Assembly (NCBI RefSeq): GCF_900099905.1 | Contig: NZ_FNEE01000002.1 | Coordinates: forward strand, 310,001-374,000 | Direction: 5' to 3' | From: Mesorhizobium muleiense | Lineage (GTDB): Bacteria > Pseudomonadota > Alphaproteobacteria > Rhizobiales > Rhizobiaceae | DNA length: 64,000 nt | Shown here: positions 1-8,732 of the stretch, piece by piece | Position numbering within the stretch: position 1 is the first letter of the stretch | Layout: every line of letters starts with the position of its first letter | Translations under genes and position numbers: made by a program | Notes under the pieces: model-generated | What the model was told of the DNA's origin: nothing | What the model saw: the letters and a program-made list of their open reading frames with translations, nothing else | The model's database searches: none

Positions 1-218
1 AGGCACTCGACTTGCTGATTGAAGAAATAGCCATCGCGGAATTCCGTAAGGCGCCACTGACCGTCGTGCCGTTTCCACGTGCGCGGCCACCCAGGCATGC
101 TCGGTAGAACACCGCCGATGTAGTCAACAGCGGAAGTGCTCCCACCAGCGAAATTGAACCGGCGCGATTGCGGCTTAGCGGCGTCCGGGCCACCAGAAAT
201 CCCATCGGGAGCCCTCAC
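1..218 (-). CDS. Possible partial CDS, cut by left edge
   Basis: An open minus-strand frame of 72 codons runs from a GTG at 218-216 to the window edge without a stop. Its GTG overlaps the stop codon of the upstream TetR gene (GTGA), so it would be the next gene on the same transcript. The peptide is rich in Trp, Arg and Gly (for example PGWPRTWKRHDGQWRL) and looks more like a real protein than a random frame. Its third codon positions are less G/C-biased than those of neighbouring genes. I recognise no family. It could also be a remnant or chance frame; the rest lies outside the window. Confidence 0.4.
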   Translation of the reverse strand, partial: MRAPDGISGGPDAAKPQSRRFNFAGGSTSAVDYIGGVLPSMPGWPRTWKRHDGQWRLTEFRDGYFFNQQVEC

Positions 219-829
219 GCCGCGATCGCCGCCACCAGAATCCGGTTCTGCCTTCGTATCGCGGCGCGCAGTTCGGCAATCCTCGCCCCGTCGCGCTTGA
301 CGAACTCGATGAACATCATGTTCATGTTGTTGAACACCAGCTCGCCGAGCGCCTGCCCGTCAATATCGCGGCGGACCAGGCCGATCGCCTGCAGCCGGGC
401 GATCAGCGCGCGGATCTGCTCGGTCAGCGCCCGGTCGAGCGCCGTGTAAGCCTGGCCGAACGGGCTGTCGGGCAGTTGCGTCGAGATCGCCATCGCCTGC
501 CGCCACATCTCCTTGCTGAGATAATGCAGCGAATGCTCGATATAGATGCCGAGCAGCGTATCGAGCGCATCGCCGACATTGGCCGGCGGGTTGGCGACGA
601 CGCCGCGCCCGGCATTGAGCACCTCGTTGACCTCCATCGAGACGATGGCGCCGAGAATGTCGCCCTTGTTCTGGTAATAGTTGTAGATCGTGCCGACCGA
701 GACTTCCGCCTGCGCCGCGATCGTCTCGATCTTGGCGGCTTCATAGCCGGTGTCGCGAAAAAGCGCCGCCGCCGCCTCGATGATGCGGCGATGCCGATCC
801 GCCTTTTGCCTTGCCCGCAATCCGCTCAT
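215..829 (-). CDS. TetR/AcrR family transcriptional regulator
   Basis: A 204-residue DNA-binding repressor type. The N-terminal helix-turn-helix of the TetR family is visible at about residues 10-57: it starts in RRIIEAAAALFRDTGYE, and the recognition helix region reads VSVGTIYNYYQNKGDIL. The rest is a helical ligand and dimer domain ending in an Ala/Arg-rich tail. It is transcribed away from the ABC importer that starts at 921, and a 12-bp-arm dyad lies in the 91-bp gap between them. The usual arrangement is a local repressor of both itself and the divergent operon, so it probably controls the importer; the ligand cannot be read from sequence. No strong Shine-Dalgarno is visible before the ATG. 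Confidence 0.93.
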   Translation of the reverse strand: MSGLRARQKADRHRRIIEAAAALFRDTGYEAAKIETIAAQAEVSVGTIYNYYQNKGDILGAIVSMEVNEVLNAGRGVVANPPANVGDALDTLLGIYIEHSLHYLSKEMWRQAMAISTQLPDSPFGQAYTALDRALTEQIRALIARLQAIGLVRRDIDGQALGELVFNNMNMMFIEFVKRDGARIAELRAAIRRQNRILVAAIAA

Positions 830-854
830 GACGGCTATCTGCCATAAAAACGGA

Positions 855-882
855 ATTGACTCAATTTTAGAATTGGTTCAAT
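855..882. promoter_or_regulatory. Dyad between TetR gene and ABC importer, likely operator
   Basis: Two 12-nt arms (attgactcaatt at 855-866 and aattggttcaat at 871-882) are inverted repeats matching at 10 of 12 positions, with a 4-nt centre. The block is AT-rich in a GC-rich genome and sits midway between the divergent starts at 829 and 921. TTGACT at 856-861 could act as a -35 element and TAGAAT at 868-873 as a -10 of another promoter; I cannot fix the exact promoters. A TetR dimer site is the simplest reading. Confidence 0.55.
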
Positions 883-920
883 TTTTTGCCAGAAGCCAGA
901 AAGGCAAGGGAGAACACTCG

Positions 921-2027
921 ATGACCATCAATCCAGACATCTCGAATCCAACGACCAGGAAGCCGCTTTCGGTTCTGAAGAGCCACCTTCACGCCGCGTG
1001 TGCAGCGACAGCGCTGCTGCTGGCGACGGGCAGCCTCGCCCAGGCTGCCGATCTCAACGCCTTGATCTGGTGCGATCACGCCGACCCGGCGCTGCTGCAG
1101 CCCTTCGAAGAGGCCAATGGCGTCAAGGTCAATGTCAAGGAATTCGAAGGCACCGGCGCCGGCATGGCGATTGTCGAGCAGTCGCAGCCCGGCGACTGGG
1201 ACGTGATGGTGATCGACAGCATCGACATACCGCGCGGCGTCGAAAAGGGCCTGTTCGAGCCGCTGCCGGAAGACAAGCTGCCGCTGGCCGACCTCTTTCC
1301 CCAGGTGAAGATGGACAGCTCCACCGTGGTCGACGGCAAGCGCTACGGCATCACCGAAAAGTTCGGCTACAACACCATCGGCTACAACAAGACCAAGGTC
1401 GATCCGGCCGACATGCAGTCGCTGGCCGCGCTGACCGGCGACAAATACAAGGGCAAGGTCGCCATCTACGACTATTACCTGCCGGTCATCGGCATGGCGG
1501 CGCTGGCGATCGGCAAGAAGACCGCCGAGCTCACCGAAGCCGACCTTCCGGCCATCAAGGAAGAGCTGCTCAAGATGAAGGCCAATGCCAAGCTGGTCGG
1601 CGAAGTGACCGCCAGCCAGACCGCGCTGGCGACCGGCGAGGTCGACATTCTCGTCGGCGGCGGCGAATGGGTGACGGCCGGGCTGGCCAAGGAGAACCCT
1701 GCCCTCGACTTCTCGATTCCCAGAGAAGGTGCTGTGCTGTGGTCGCAGTCGCTGGCCATGTTCAAGGATTCCAAAAACAAGGACACGGCGCTAAAATTCA
1801 TCCAGTACATCATGAGCCCTGAAGGCCAGGCGCGGCTTGCCACGTCGGCCTGCTATTGGGGCATGCCGGCGAATACCAAGGCGGCTCTGAGCGATGAGCA
1901 GAAGAAGATCCTGCGCTTCGACGAGCAGCCGGATTTCCTCGCCCGCGCCCAGCCCTACCCGGCGCCGGATGCCGATCTCGACAAGAAGATGCAGGACGTC
2001 TGGACCGAAATGCTGCAGGCGCAGTGA
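921..2027 (+). CDS. ABC transporter substrate-binding protein, spermidine/putrescine (PotD/PotF) type
   Basis: A 368-residue periplasmic solute-binding protein. I start it at the ATG at 921, which follows AAGGGAGAACA; the open frame extends further upstream, but that part runs through the operator region. Residues 1-42 form a long signal peptide ending in AQA before ADLNALIW. The mature protein shows the class D/polyamine binding fold pattern: early WCDHADP, EFEGTGAG and a mid-region FGYNTIGYNKTK. It is the first gene of a five-gene unit with two permeases, an ATPase and a hydrolase, and is the part that sets substrate choice. Homology points to polyamines or a related small cation; the real substrate is unknown. 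Confidence 0.93.
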   Translation: MTINPDISNPTTRKPLSVLKSHLHAACAATALLLATGSLAQAADLNALIWCDHADPALLQPFEEANGVKVNVKEFEGTGAGMAIVEQSQPGDWDVMVIDSIDIPRGVEKGLFEPLPEDKLPLADLFPQVKMDSSTVVDGKRYGITEKFGYNTIGYNKTKVDPADMQSLAALTGDKYKGKVAIYDYYLPVIGMAALAIGKKTAELTEADLPAIKEELLKMKANAKLVGEVTASQTALATGEVDILVGGGEWVTAGLAKENPALDFSIPREGAVLWSQSLAMFKDSKNKDTALKFIQYIMSPEGQARLATSACYWGMPANTKAALSDEQKKILRFDEQPDFLARAQPYPAPDADLDKKMQDVWTEMLQAQ

Positions 2028-2040
2028 TCGGTCGCCGGTC

Positions 2041-2928
2041 GTGAACTCTGCCACCAACAGCGGGCGTGCCCTGCCCCGGACGGGCCGCGCCCTGCCTCGG
2101 GCGGGCCGTGCCCTGCCCTGGGCGCTGGTCACGCCGGCGCTCGGCTGGACGCTGCTGTTCTTCGTGCTGCCGTTCGTCGCCATGGGGTTTTCCAGTCTGA
2201 CGGCGCATGACGGCAGCGGCTTTACACTCGCCAATTACAGCCAGTTCTTCACCAACCCGGCCTATTGGCAGGCGATGGTGAATTCGCTGCAGGTTACAGC
2301 CATCGTCACAGTGATTTCGGTGCTGCTCGCCTACCCTTTCGCCTGGATCCTGGCCGAACAGGTGCCGGAACGCTGGCAGCGGCTGGCGCTGATGCTGGCG
2401 GTGCTGCCGTTCTGGACCTCCTATGTCGTGCGCTCCTATTCCTGGCTGCTGGTGCTGGCGCAGAACGGCGTGATCAACCGCGCGCTGACCGGCTCCGGCC
2501 TGTTCAGCGAGCCGCTGCAGCTCGCCAACACACGGCTGGCCACGGTCATCGGCTTCGTTCATTTCTTCGTCATGCTGTTGACGCTGACGATCTTCGCCAA
2601 TCTCAAGCAGCTCAGCCCGAGCTACCGCAAGGCAGCCGCCGATCTCGGCGCCGGGCCGGTGCGCACGTTCCTGCATGTCGTCCTGCCGCTGACCTTGCCC
2701 GGCATCATGGTCGGCGCCTTCCTCACCTTCGTACTGTGCATCGGCGACTACATCACGCCGCAGATCCTCGGCGGCAACAACGAGCTTTTGATGCCGCAGC
2801 TGGTGATGATGCAGATCGGCCGGCGCGGCGATTTTCCGCTCGCCTCGGCGCTGTCGATCATCCTGATGGCGGTCGTCACCATCGCCTATCTCGCCTCCGC
2901 CCGCTGGCTCAAGATCGAGCGGGCCTGA
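2041..2928 (+). CDS. ABC transporter permease, PotB-type
   Basis: A 295-residue inner-membrane permease. The only sensible in-frame start downstream of the binding-protein gene is the GTG at 2041, 13 bases after that gene's stop. Hydrophobic segments begin at about residue 30 (WALVTPALGWTLLFFVLPF). The cytoplasmic EAA loop that docks the ATPase is visible near residues 195-225 (YRKAAADLGAGPVRTFLHVV). The N-terminus carries three copies of a seven-residue unit (GRALPRT, GRALPRA, GRALPWA) from a 21-bp tandem repeat, which is not typical of the family and precedes the first membrane helix. It pairs with the next gene to form the channel. Confidence 0.93.
   Translation: MNSATNSGRALPRTGRALPRAGRALPWALVTPALGWTLLFFVLPFVAMGFSSLTAHDGSGFTLANYSQFFTNPAYWQAMVNSLQVTAIVTVISVLLAYPFAWILAEQVPERWQRLALMLAVLPFWTSYVVRSYSWLLVLAQNGVINRALTGSGLFSEPLQLANTRLATVIGFVHFFVMLLTLTIFANLKQLSPSYRKAAADLGAGPVRTFLHVVLPLTLPGIMVGAFLTFVLCIGDYITPQILGGNNELLMPQLVMMQIGRRGDFPLASALSIILMAVVTIAYLASARWLKIERA
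2062..2124 (+). repeat. 21-bp tandem repeat, three in-frame copies in permease N-terminus
   Basis: Units at 2062-2082, 2083-2103 and 2104-2124 encode GRALPRT, GRALPRA and GRALPWA. The copies differ at only a few positions, so the expansion looks recent. It lengthens the cytoplasmic, positively charged tail before the first membrane helix. Confidence 0.85.
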
Positions 2929-2930
2929 CC

Positions 2931-3713
2931 GTGCGCGCCCTTGTCCGCATCGTCTCCTGGTTTTACGCCGTCGCCATCTATGGCTTCATCTTCCTGCCGG
3001 TGGTCGTGCTGGTGCTGTTTTCGCTGCAGGCGACGTCGTTTCCGATCCCGCCATTCACCGGACCGTCGCTGCGCTGGTACAACGCCGTGCTCGCCGACAC
3101 GCGGCTGACCTCGGCGCTGATCAATTCGCTGCTAGTCGCGGCCCTCTCCTCGGCTGCCGCCGTCACGCTCGGTTTCCTCTCTGCCTGGGGTTTTGCCCGT
3201 TTCGCGCTGCCGGGCTCGGCCCTGCTGCGCGGGCTGATCACGCTGCCGCTGACCGTGAGCTATCTCATCATCGGCATGGGGCTGCTGGTGCTGTTCAACT
3301 GGGCCGGCATACCGAAGTCGCTGCTTGCTGCCGGCATCGGCCATGTCGTAATCAACCTGCCGCTGTGCTTTGCCATCATCTACAGCCAGATGGGCGACCA
3401 CCAGATCAACATCGAGCGTGCCGCGCGCGACCTCGGCGCGCCCGAATGGAAGGTGCTGCTGCTGATCACCGTGCCTGTCATGGCACCGGCGATCTTCGCT
3501 GGCTTCTTCCTGTCGATGACCTTCTCCTGGGACGAATTCGTGATCTCGTTCCTGCTGACGCGCTTCGACACGACGCTGCCGGTCGAGATCTGGAACCTGC
3601 TGCGCTCAGGCCTCAATCCCAAGACCAACGCCGTCGGCTCGCTGGTCTTCGCCGTCTCCATCGTGCTGGTGGTGTTTTTTGAACTGATGCTGTTGCGGAG
3701 GAAGCCGACATGA
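2931..3713 (+). CDS. ABC transporter permease, PotC-type
   Basis: A 260-residue inner-membrane permease starting at the GTG at 2931, two bases after the stop of the first permease. The EAA motif is clear near residue 163 (ERAARDLGAPEWKVLLLITV). Membrane segments include YAVAIYGFIFLPVVVLVLF at the start and a final LVFAVSIVLVVFFELMLL. Length and motif fit the second permease of polyamine-type importers. Its stop overlaps the ATPase start (ATGA at 3710-3713), so the two are probably translationally coupled. Confidence 0.93.
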   Translation: MRALVRIVSWFYAVAIYGFIFLPVVVLVLFSLQATSFPIPPFTGPSLRWYNAVLADTRLTSALINSLLVAALSSAAAVTLGFLSAWGFARFALPGSALLRGLITLPLTVSYLIIGMGLLVLFNWAGIPKSLLAAGIGHVVINLPLCFAIIYSQMGDHQINIERAARDLGAPEWKVLLLITVPVMAPAIFAGFFLSMTFSWDEFVISFLLTRFDTTLPVEIWNLLRSGLNPKTNAVGSLVFAVSIVLVVFFELMLLRRKPT

Positions 3714-4774
3714 CCGCGCCACTCGTCGATGTCCGCGCTGTCTCGCACCGCTTCGGCCCGCACACCGTGCTGAGAAACGTGTCGCTGCAAATCGAGCCGG
3801 GCAGCTACACCATCCTGCTCGGCCCGTCGGGCTCCGGCAAGACGACGCTTTTGTCCATTCTCGGCGGCTTCGTCACGCCGAGCCAAGGCAAGGTGCTGAT
3901 CCGTGGCGAGGACTGCACCGCCGTGCCGCCGGCGAAGCGCCCGACGACGACGGTGTTCCAGGACTATGCGCTGTTCCCGCATATGAGCGTCGGCAGCAAT
4001 GTCGGCTTCGGCCTGCGCATGCAAGGCGTCGATGCCGCAACACGGACCGCCCGGGCGCGCGATGCGCTGGCGCTGGTTGGTCTGGCCACCGCCTTCGACA
4101 AGAAGCCGCACCAGCTTTCCGGCGGCCAGCGGCAGCGCGTCGCGCTGGCCCGCGCGCTGGTCGTCGAGCCGGCCGTGCTGCTGCTCGACGAACCGCTCGG
4201 CGCGCTCGACCTAAAATTGCGCCGGCAGATGCAGGACGAGTTGAAAGCGATCCAGAAACGCGTCGGCACCGCCTTCATCCATGTCACCCACGACCAGGAA
4301 GAGGCGATGGCCCTGGCCGACCATTGCGTCGTGATGAATGACGGGTGCATCGAGGACGAAGGCCCGCCGGAGCGCGTCTATGCGCGGCCGGCGACGCGCT
4401 TTTCCGCGACATTCATGGGTGAGAGCACGCTGATATCGGGAACGGTGACGGCGGCGAAGCATGGAACAATCACAGTCGCGACCCAGGTCGGACCGCTTTC
4501 GCTGCCCGGTACAATGCCTGCTGGCGCTTCTGTCGCCCTCGCCGTCCGTCCGGAGCACCTTGTCCTCGGCGCAACCGGCGGCGCGGTAAGGCTCGGCACG
4601 GCCAAGGTGAGCGACGTGGTGTTTCAAGGCAGCTTCAAACGCGTGCTGGCTGTCTCCGAGAAAGACCCGGCGCTGCACTTCATCGCCAGGGTTCCCGCAG
4701 CAACGGTCGTCCAGCCGGGCGACATCTCTGCGGTTTCGTGCGAGGCTGGCGATGTCATCCTTCTGGCGAGCTGA
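3710..4774 (+). CDS. ABC transporter ATP-binding protein, PotA-type
   Basis: A 354-residue cytoplasmic ATPase that powers the importer. Walker A GPSGSGKT is at residues 38-45, the Q-loop in [13 protein letters not shown], the signature LSGGQRQR near residue 130, Walker B LLLLDEP near 155 and the switch His in [13 protein letters not shown]. The C-terminal third (from about residue 235) is a TOBE-type domain typical of MalK/PotA-class ATPases. The start overlaps the permease stop by four bases. Confidence 0.95.
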   Translation: MTAPLVDVRAVSHRFGPHTVLRNVSLQIEPGSYTILLGPSGSGKTTLLSILGGFVTPSQGKVLIRGEDCTAVPPAKRPTTTVFQDYALFPHMSVGSNVGFGLRMQGVDAATRTARARDALALVGLATAFDKKPHQLSGGQRQRVALARALVVEPAVLLLDEPLGALDLKLRRQMQDELKAIQKRVGTAFIHVTHDQEEAMALADHCVVMNDGCIEDEGPPERVYARPATRFSATFMGESTLISGTVTAAKHGTITVATQVGPLSLPGTMPAGASVALAVRPEHLVLGATGGAVRLGTAKVSDVVFQGSFKRVLAVSEKDPALHFIARVPAATVVQPGDISAVSCEAGDVILLAS

Positions 4775-4777
4775 GCA

Positions 4778-5539
4778 ATGGGCACGCTTCCGATCATCGA
4801 CGCTGCGAACTGGTATGAAGCCATCCGTATGAGCGATGGCGTGACGCTGATCCACGAGCCGTGGATCAAGCCGTTCTTCCGCTGCAACATCTGGCATGTG
4901 CGCGGCCGCGATCGCGATCTTCTGTTCGACACCGGCCTCGGTCATTTCAGCCTGCGGCGCCACGTCCCGCTGGTGACGGAGCGAAAACTCGTTTGCGTGG
5001 CCAGCCACACGCATTTCGACCATATCGGCTGCCACCACGAATTTCCGGACCGTTGCGTGCATGCGGCCGAAGCAGAAATCCTCGCCGACCCGCGCAATGA
5101 ATGGACGGTCGCCGACCGCTACGCGACCGACGCCATGTTCGACGGAATGCCGCAGGGCTGGGATGCCACGCGCTACCGGATCCACCCGGCGCCGGCCGAT
5201 CGTTTGCTTGGAGAAGGCGATTTCGTCGATCTCGGCGACCGTGCCTTCGAGGTGATCCACACGCCGGGCCATTCACCCGGCGGCATCGCGCTCTACGAGA
5301 GGAAGACCGGCATCCTGCTTTCCGGCGACATCGTCTATGACGGCCCGCTGATCGACGATGTCTATCATTCCGCTGTCGACGACTATGTCGAGACGCTGCT
5401 GCGGATGCGCGAACTCGATGTTGCGGTCGTGCATGGCGGCCACTTCCCGAGCTTCGGCAAAGTGCGCTACCGCCAGCTTATCGACGAGTATCTCGCACAA
5501 AAGCGGCAGGCCGGCTGCCATCTGCTGCAGGCGCGCTAA
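4778..5539 (+). CDS. MBL-fold metallo-hydrolase
   Basis: A 253-residue metallo-beta-lactamase-fold hydrolase. The metal motif HTHFDHIGCHHEF (HxHxDH form) lies near residue 74, followed by the third-metal-ligand HTPGHSPGG near 163, GDIVYDGP near 183 and a terminal HGGHFPSF. No signal peptide, so it is cytoplasmic. The start is 3 bp after the ABC ATPase stop, so it belongs to the importer operon and probably acts on the imported compound or a derivative. The reaction cannot be assigned; glyoxalase II-like, lactonase and esterase activities all use this fold. Confidence 0.88.
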   Translation: MGTLPIIDAANWYEAIRMSDGVTLIHEPWIKPFFRCNIWHVRGRDRDLLFDTGLGHFSLRRHVPLVTERKLVCVASHTHFDHIGCHHEFPDRCVHAAEAEILADPRNEWTVADRYATDAMFDGMPQGWDATRYRIHPAPADRLLGEGDFVDLGDRAFEVIHTPGHSPGGIALYERKTGILLSGDIVYDGPLIDDVYHSAVDDYVETLLRMRELDVAVVHGGHFPSFGKVRYRQLIDEYLAQKRQAGCHLLQAR

Positions 5540-5577
5540 GCACCGGCCTCTCGTATCACGGGAAGTGCCTGGCGAAT

Positions 5578-5742
5578 TCACAACGCCCGTTGCGGGCATG
5601 GCGTGCCGGCGGCATCGCCGCAGCGTGAAGCCGTTGGTTGGGGTCGCAAACTCGTCTGTTCCGACTGGCGCACCAGTTGGGCAAAGGCAAGCGCAAAACT
5701 TCCCAGCATCAAGACGATGACAATCAGGCGTGTTACCGGCAA
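5578..5742 (-). CDS. Possible small single-pass membrane protein
   Basis: A minus-strand frame of about 54 codons holds one clean hydrophobic helix (LIVIVLMLGSFALAFAQL) followed by a polar Cys/Pro-rich tail. I propose the TTG at 5742, with GGA about 8 bases upstream, but the start is uncertain. It lies alone in the 484-bp gap between the hydrolase and NAD kinase genes. No homologue is recognised. The helix is a point in its favour; the weak start and short length are against it. Confidence 0.35.
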   Translation of the reverse strand: MPVTRLIVIVLMLGSFALAFAQLVRQSEQTSLRPQPTASRCGDAAGTPCPQRAL

Positions 5743-6023
5743 TAAATCGGTCCGACTAGCTGGCCCCACGCCGCCCATCCACTGCCGGCTAACATGGTCG
5801 ATCCGGCTTTACGAGAGTTTAATTCCCGTCTTAACCATCACATTCGCTTGTCACTCGACACGATGCGCGAGCGGCAGGCCGGCGGCTCCTCCCGGCGCTG
5901 TTATTAAGCGGCGCCAGATGTCTCGCTTTGCAGATTTGCCAGCCCATGCTAACCCGGCGCTGGCGCGGCCCAAGCAACCGGTCGCCACCAACCGGTCGCC
6001 ATCAACATCGCCATTGGGGAGCC
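5743..6023. other. Intergenic region upstream of NAD kinase
   Basis: This stretch holds no convincing gene. It contains TTAA half-sites separated by 8 bases (ttaattcccgtcttaa near 5819-5834), one base longer than the CtrA consensus spacing, and a doublet of 'ccggtcgccaccaa' near 5978-6003. The NAD kinase promoter should lie here but I cannot define it. Confidence 0.4.
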
Positions 6024-6797
6024 ATGAACAAAGCCGCCAGCCGCTTCGCCTTCGTCTCGTCCGACACCGCCGACGCCAAGGCGGCGCTGGAGAGCCTTTC
6101 GGCGCGCTATGGCCAGGCACCCATCGAGGATGCAGAGATCGTCGTGGCGCTGGGCGGCGACGGCTTCCTGTTGCAGACCTTGCGCGACACGATGAGCACG
6201 GGAAAAAAGGTCTACGGCATGAACCGTGGCACCATCGGCTTCCTGATGAACGAATACCGCGCCAGCGGTTTGACCGGGCGCATCGCCGCGGCCGTTGCCG
6301 AAACGATCCGTCCGCTGGAGATGCAGGCGGTCACGGCTGAGGGCGAAACGATCTCGGCGTTGGCGATCAACGAGGTTGCGCTATGGCGCCAGTCCTACCA
6401 GACGGCCAAGATCCGTATCACCGTGGACGGGCAAGTGCGGCTGGAGGAATTGAACTGCGACGGTGTGATGGTCGCGACGCCGGCCGGCTCGACCGCCTAC
6501 AACCTTTCCGCGCACGGACCGATCCTGCCGCTCGACGCGCCGCTGCTGGCGCTGACCCCGGTCAGTCCGTTCCGCCCGCGCCGCTGGCGCGGCGCGCTGC
6601 TCTCCAACAAGTCGACCGTTCGTTTCGACATTCTGGAGGCGGAAAAGCGGCCGGTGAACGCCGCCGCCGACCACACCGAGGTGAAGGCCGTAACCTCGGT
6701 TACGGTGCAGGAATCGCCTACGGTAACAGCGACGCTGCTGTTCGATCCGAGCCACTCGTGGAACGAGCGCATTCTCGCCGAACAGTTCCGCTATTGA
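6024..6797 (+). CDS. nadK: NAD kinase
   Basis: Phosphorylates NAD+ to NADP+ with ATP or polyphosphate in the cytoplasm. The 257-residue length and motifs fit: the catalytic GGDG in [14 protein letters not shown] near residue 38, the NE motif in INEVALWR, and the glycine-rich [21 protein letters not shown] chose the ATG at 6024, which follows GGGGAGCC, over an upstream in-frame start. It stands alone between two divergent-style gaps; no operon is implied. Confidence 0.95.
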   Translation: MNKAASRFAFVSSDTADAKAALESLSARYGQAPIEDAEIVVALGGDGFLLQTLRDTMSTGKKVYGMNRGTIGFLMNEYRASGLTGRIAAAVAETIRPLEMQAVTAEGETISALAINEVALWRQSYQTAKIRITVDGQVRLEELNCDGVMVATPAGSTAYNLSAHGPILPLDAPLLALTPVSPFRPRRWRGALLSNKSTVRFDILEAEKRPVNAAADHTEVKAVTSVTVQESPTVTATLLFDPSHSWNERILAEQFRY

Positions 6798-6879
6798 GCC
6801 GGCGCAGCGACAGCAGATCGATTAAGCATCGCGATTAAGGTTACGACTTCACAATCGTGCCGTCCCCCGCCTGTTTGTG

Positions 6880-6908
6880 TTGACAAATCGTGGGCTTGCG
6901 CCTACCTG
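6880..6908 (+). promoter_or_regulatory. Sigma70-like promoter before the RNA helicase gene
   Basis: TTGACA at 6880-6885 is followed after 17 bases by TACCTG at 6903-6908. The -35 is perfect, the -10 weak. The position, about 80 bases before the preferred start, fits a promoter for the helicase gene. Confidence 0.4.
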
Positions 6909-6987
6909 CAATACCAATCTTGCAGGCGCGCGGCGCTTGCCGCGACCGCTTGCGTTGCGCCCCCGAACCAGCCAAAGACAGCCAAAC

Positions 6988-8631
6988 TTGTCCTCAGACA
7001 CCCAGATCGCTCAAGATGTGTTGACCTTCGCAGACCTCGGCCTGTCGCCGAAGGTCCTTTCCGCGGTTACCGACGCCGGTTACACCGAACCGACACCGAT
7101 CCAGGCCGGCGCCATACCGCACGCCTTGCTCGGCAAGGATATTTTGGGCATCGCCCAGACCGGCACCGGCAAGACGGCCTCGTTCGTGCTGCCGATGCTG
7201 ACCCGCCTCGAAAAAGGCCGGGCGCGCGCCCGCATGCCACGCACACTGATCCTTGAGCCAACGCGCGAGCTTGCTGCGCAGGTTGAAGAGAACTTCATCA
7301 GATACGGCAAGAACCACAAGCTCAACATCGCACTGCTGATCGGCGGCGTGTCCTTCGACGAGCAGGACAAGAAGCTGGAGCGCGGCGCCGACGTGCTGAT
7401 CGCGACGCCGGGCCGCCTGCTCGATCATCGCGAGCGCGGGAAGCTTCTGCTCAACGGCGTCGAGATCCTGGTCATCGATGAGGCCGACCGCATGCTCGAC
7501 ATGGGCTTCATTCCCGACATCGAACGCATCTGCGAGATGATCCCGTTCACCAGGCAGACGCTGTTCTTCTCGGCGACGATGCCGCCTGAGATCACCAAGC
7601 TCACCGAGAAATTCCTACACGCGCCGGTGCGCGTCGAGGTTTCGAAGGCCGCGTCCGCCGCGACCAACATCATCCAGCGTCTGGTGAAATCCGGCTCGAA
7701 ACCCTGGGACAAGCGCGAGACGCTGCGCAATCTGATAAAGGCCGAGGATGCGGAGCTGAAGAACGCCATCATCTTCTGCAACCGCAAGATCGAGGTCTCG
7801 GAGCTTTTCCGCTCGCTGCTGAAACATGATTTCGACGCCGGCGCGCTGCATGGCGACATGGACCAGCGCGCGCGCATGCAGATGCTGGCCAATTTCCGTG
7901 ACGGCAAACTGCGCTATCTCGTTGCGTCGGACGTCGCGGCGCGCGGCCTCGACATCCCCGATGTCAGCCACGTCTTCAATTACGACGTGCCGATCCATGC
8001 CGAGGACTATGTCCACCGCATCGGCCGCACCGGCCGCGCCGGCCGCTCGGGCAAATCCTTCACCATCGCCACCAAGTCCGACACCAAATACATCGACGCG
8101 ATCGAACGGCTGATTGGCAACAAGATCGAGTGGCATGACGGCGATCTGTCGACGGTCGTCGCCAGCGAGGGCGGAGAGGACGATGCTCCCCGCCGTGGCC
8201 GCGGCGCGCCGCGCCGCGCCGGCCGCAAGGACGATGGCAAGGAGAGGGGCGAACGCAGGCCACGCGAACGCCACGCCAAGCAAAGCGAAGCTGCAGCACC
8301 GGATGCGGCGCGCGAGGAACAGCCGGTGGCGGCCGAGACGGCGGTCGCCGATGCCGGTGAGCGGCGCGCGCGCAAGGAAGCGATCCGCTCGGAAAACACC
8401 GAGCGCCAAGCTTCCCCCGAACGCCAAGCTTCACCCGAACGCCAAGTTTCACCCGATCGCAAGGCTTCGCCCGATCGCCATCGCAACGAACAGCGCGCCC
8501 CGGAACGTGGCGACACCAGGCCGCAGCGCGACGGCAATCGCCCGGCCCGCCATCGCCAGGAAGACAACGATGGGACCGTCGGATTCGGTGACGACATGCC
8601 CGCGTTCATGCGCATCGTCGCCAAGGGCTGA
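6988..8631 (+). CDS. DEAD-box ATP-dependent RNA helicase
   Basis: An RNA-remodelling ATPase of the RhlE/CsdA group. Motifs in order: Q motif around FADLGLSPKVLSAV, motif I AQTGTGKT, Ia PTRELAAQ, II DEAD, III SAT, and C-terminal HRIGRTGRAG. After the helicase core (about 400 residues) comes a basic, low-complexity tail rich in Arg, Glu and Pro with a tandem (E/D)RQASP repeat, which probably contacts RNA or partner proteins. The start is uncertain: the frame opens at a GTG at 6877, but a TTGACA-N17-TACCTG promoter-like pair at 6880-6908 lies after it, so I prefer the TTG at 6988; a GTG at 7018 is also possible. Confidence 0.9.
   Translation: MSSDTQIAQDVLTFADLGLSPKVLSAVTDAGYTEPTPIQAGAIPHALLGKDILGIAQTGTGKTASFVLPMLTRLEKGRARARMPRTLILEPTRELAAQVEENFIRYGKNHKLNIALLIGGVSFDEQDKKLERGADVLIATPGRLLDHRERGKLLLNGVEILVIDEADRMLDMGFIPDIERICEMIPFTRQTLFFSATMPPEITKLTEKFLHAPVRVEVSKAASAATNIIQRLVKSGSKPWDKRETLRNLIKAEDAELKNAIIFCNRKIEVSELFRSLLKHDFDAGALHGDMDQRARMQMLANFRDGKLRYLVASDVAARGLDIPDVSHVFNYDVPIHAEDYVHRIGRTGRAGRSGKSFTIATKSDTKYIDAIERLIGNKIEWHDGDLSTVVASEGGEDDAPRRGRGAPRRAGRKDDGKERGERRPRERHAKQSEAAAPDAAREEQPVAAETAVADAGERRARKEAIRSENTERQASPERQASPERQVSPDRKASPDRHRNEQRAPERGDTRPQRDGNRPARHRQEDNDGTVGFGDDMPAFMRIVAKG
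8401..8472 (+). repeat. 18-bp tandem repeat, four in-frame copies in helicase tail
   Basis: Units at 8401, 8419, 8437 and 8455 encode ERQASP, ERQASP, ERQVSP and DRKASP, followed by a partial DRHRNE. The repeat lies in the disordered C-terminal tail, where copy number can vary without harming the helicase core. Confidence 0.8.
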
Positions 8632-8674
8632 TCACAGCCAGAAATTGGGCTGATCACAGCAGAAATCCTCAAAG

Positions 8675-8702
8675 AAAAACGGCCCCTTGCGGGGCCGTTT
8701 TC
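8675..8702. terminator. Rho-independent terminator, bidirectional
   Basis: An 11-bp stem (aaaacggcccc / ggggccgtttt) with a TTGC loop spans 8676-8701. A-rich flank on the left and T-run on the right suit both strands. It lies between the convergent helicase gene and the OmpA-type lipoprotein gene. Confidence 0.9.
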
Positions 8703-8732
8703 ATGTGCAATGCCGTCTTCTGTCTGTCTTGC

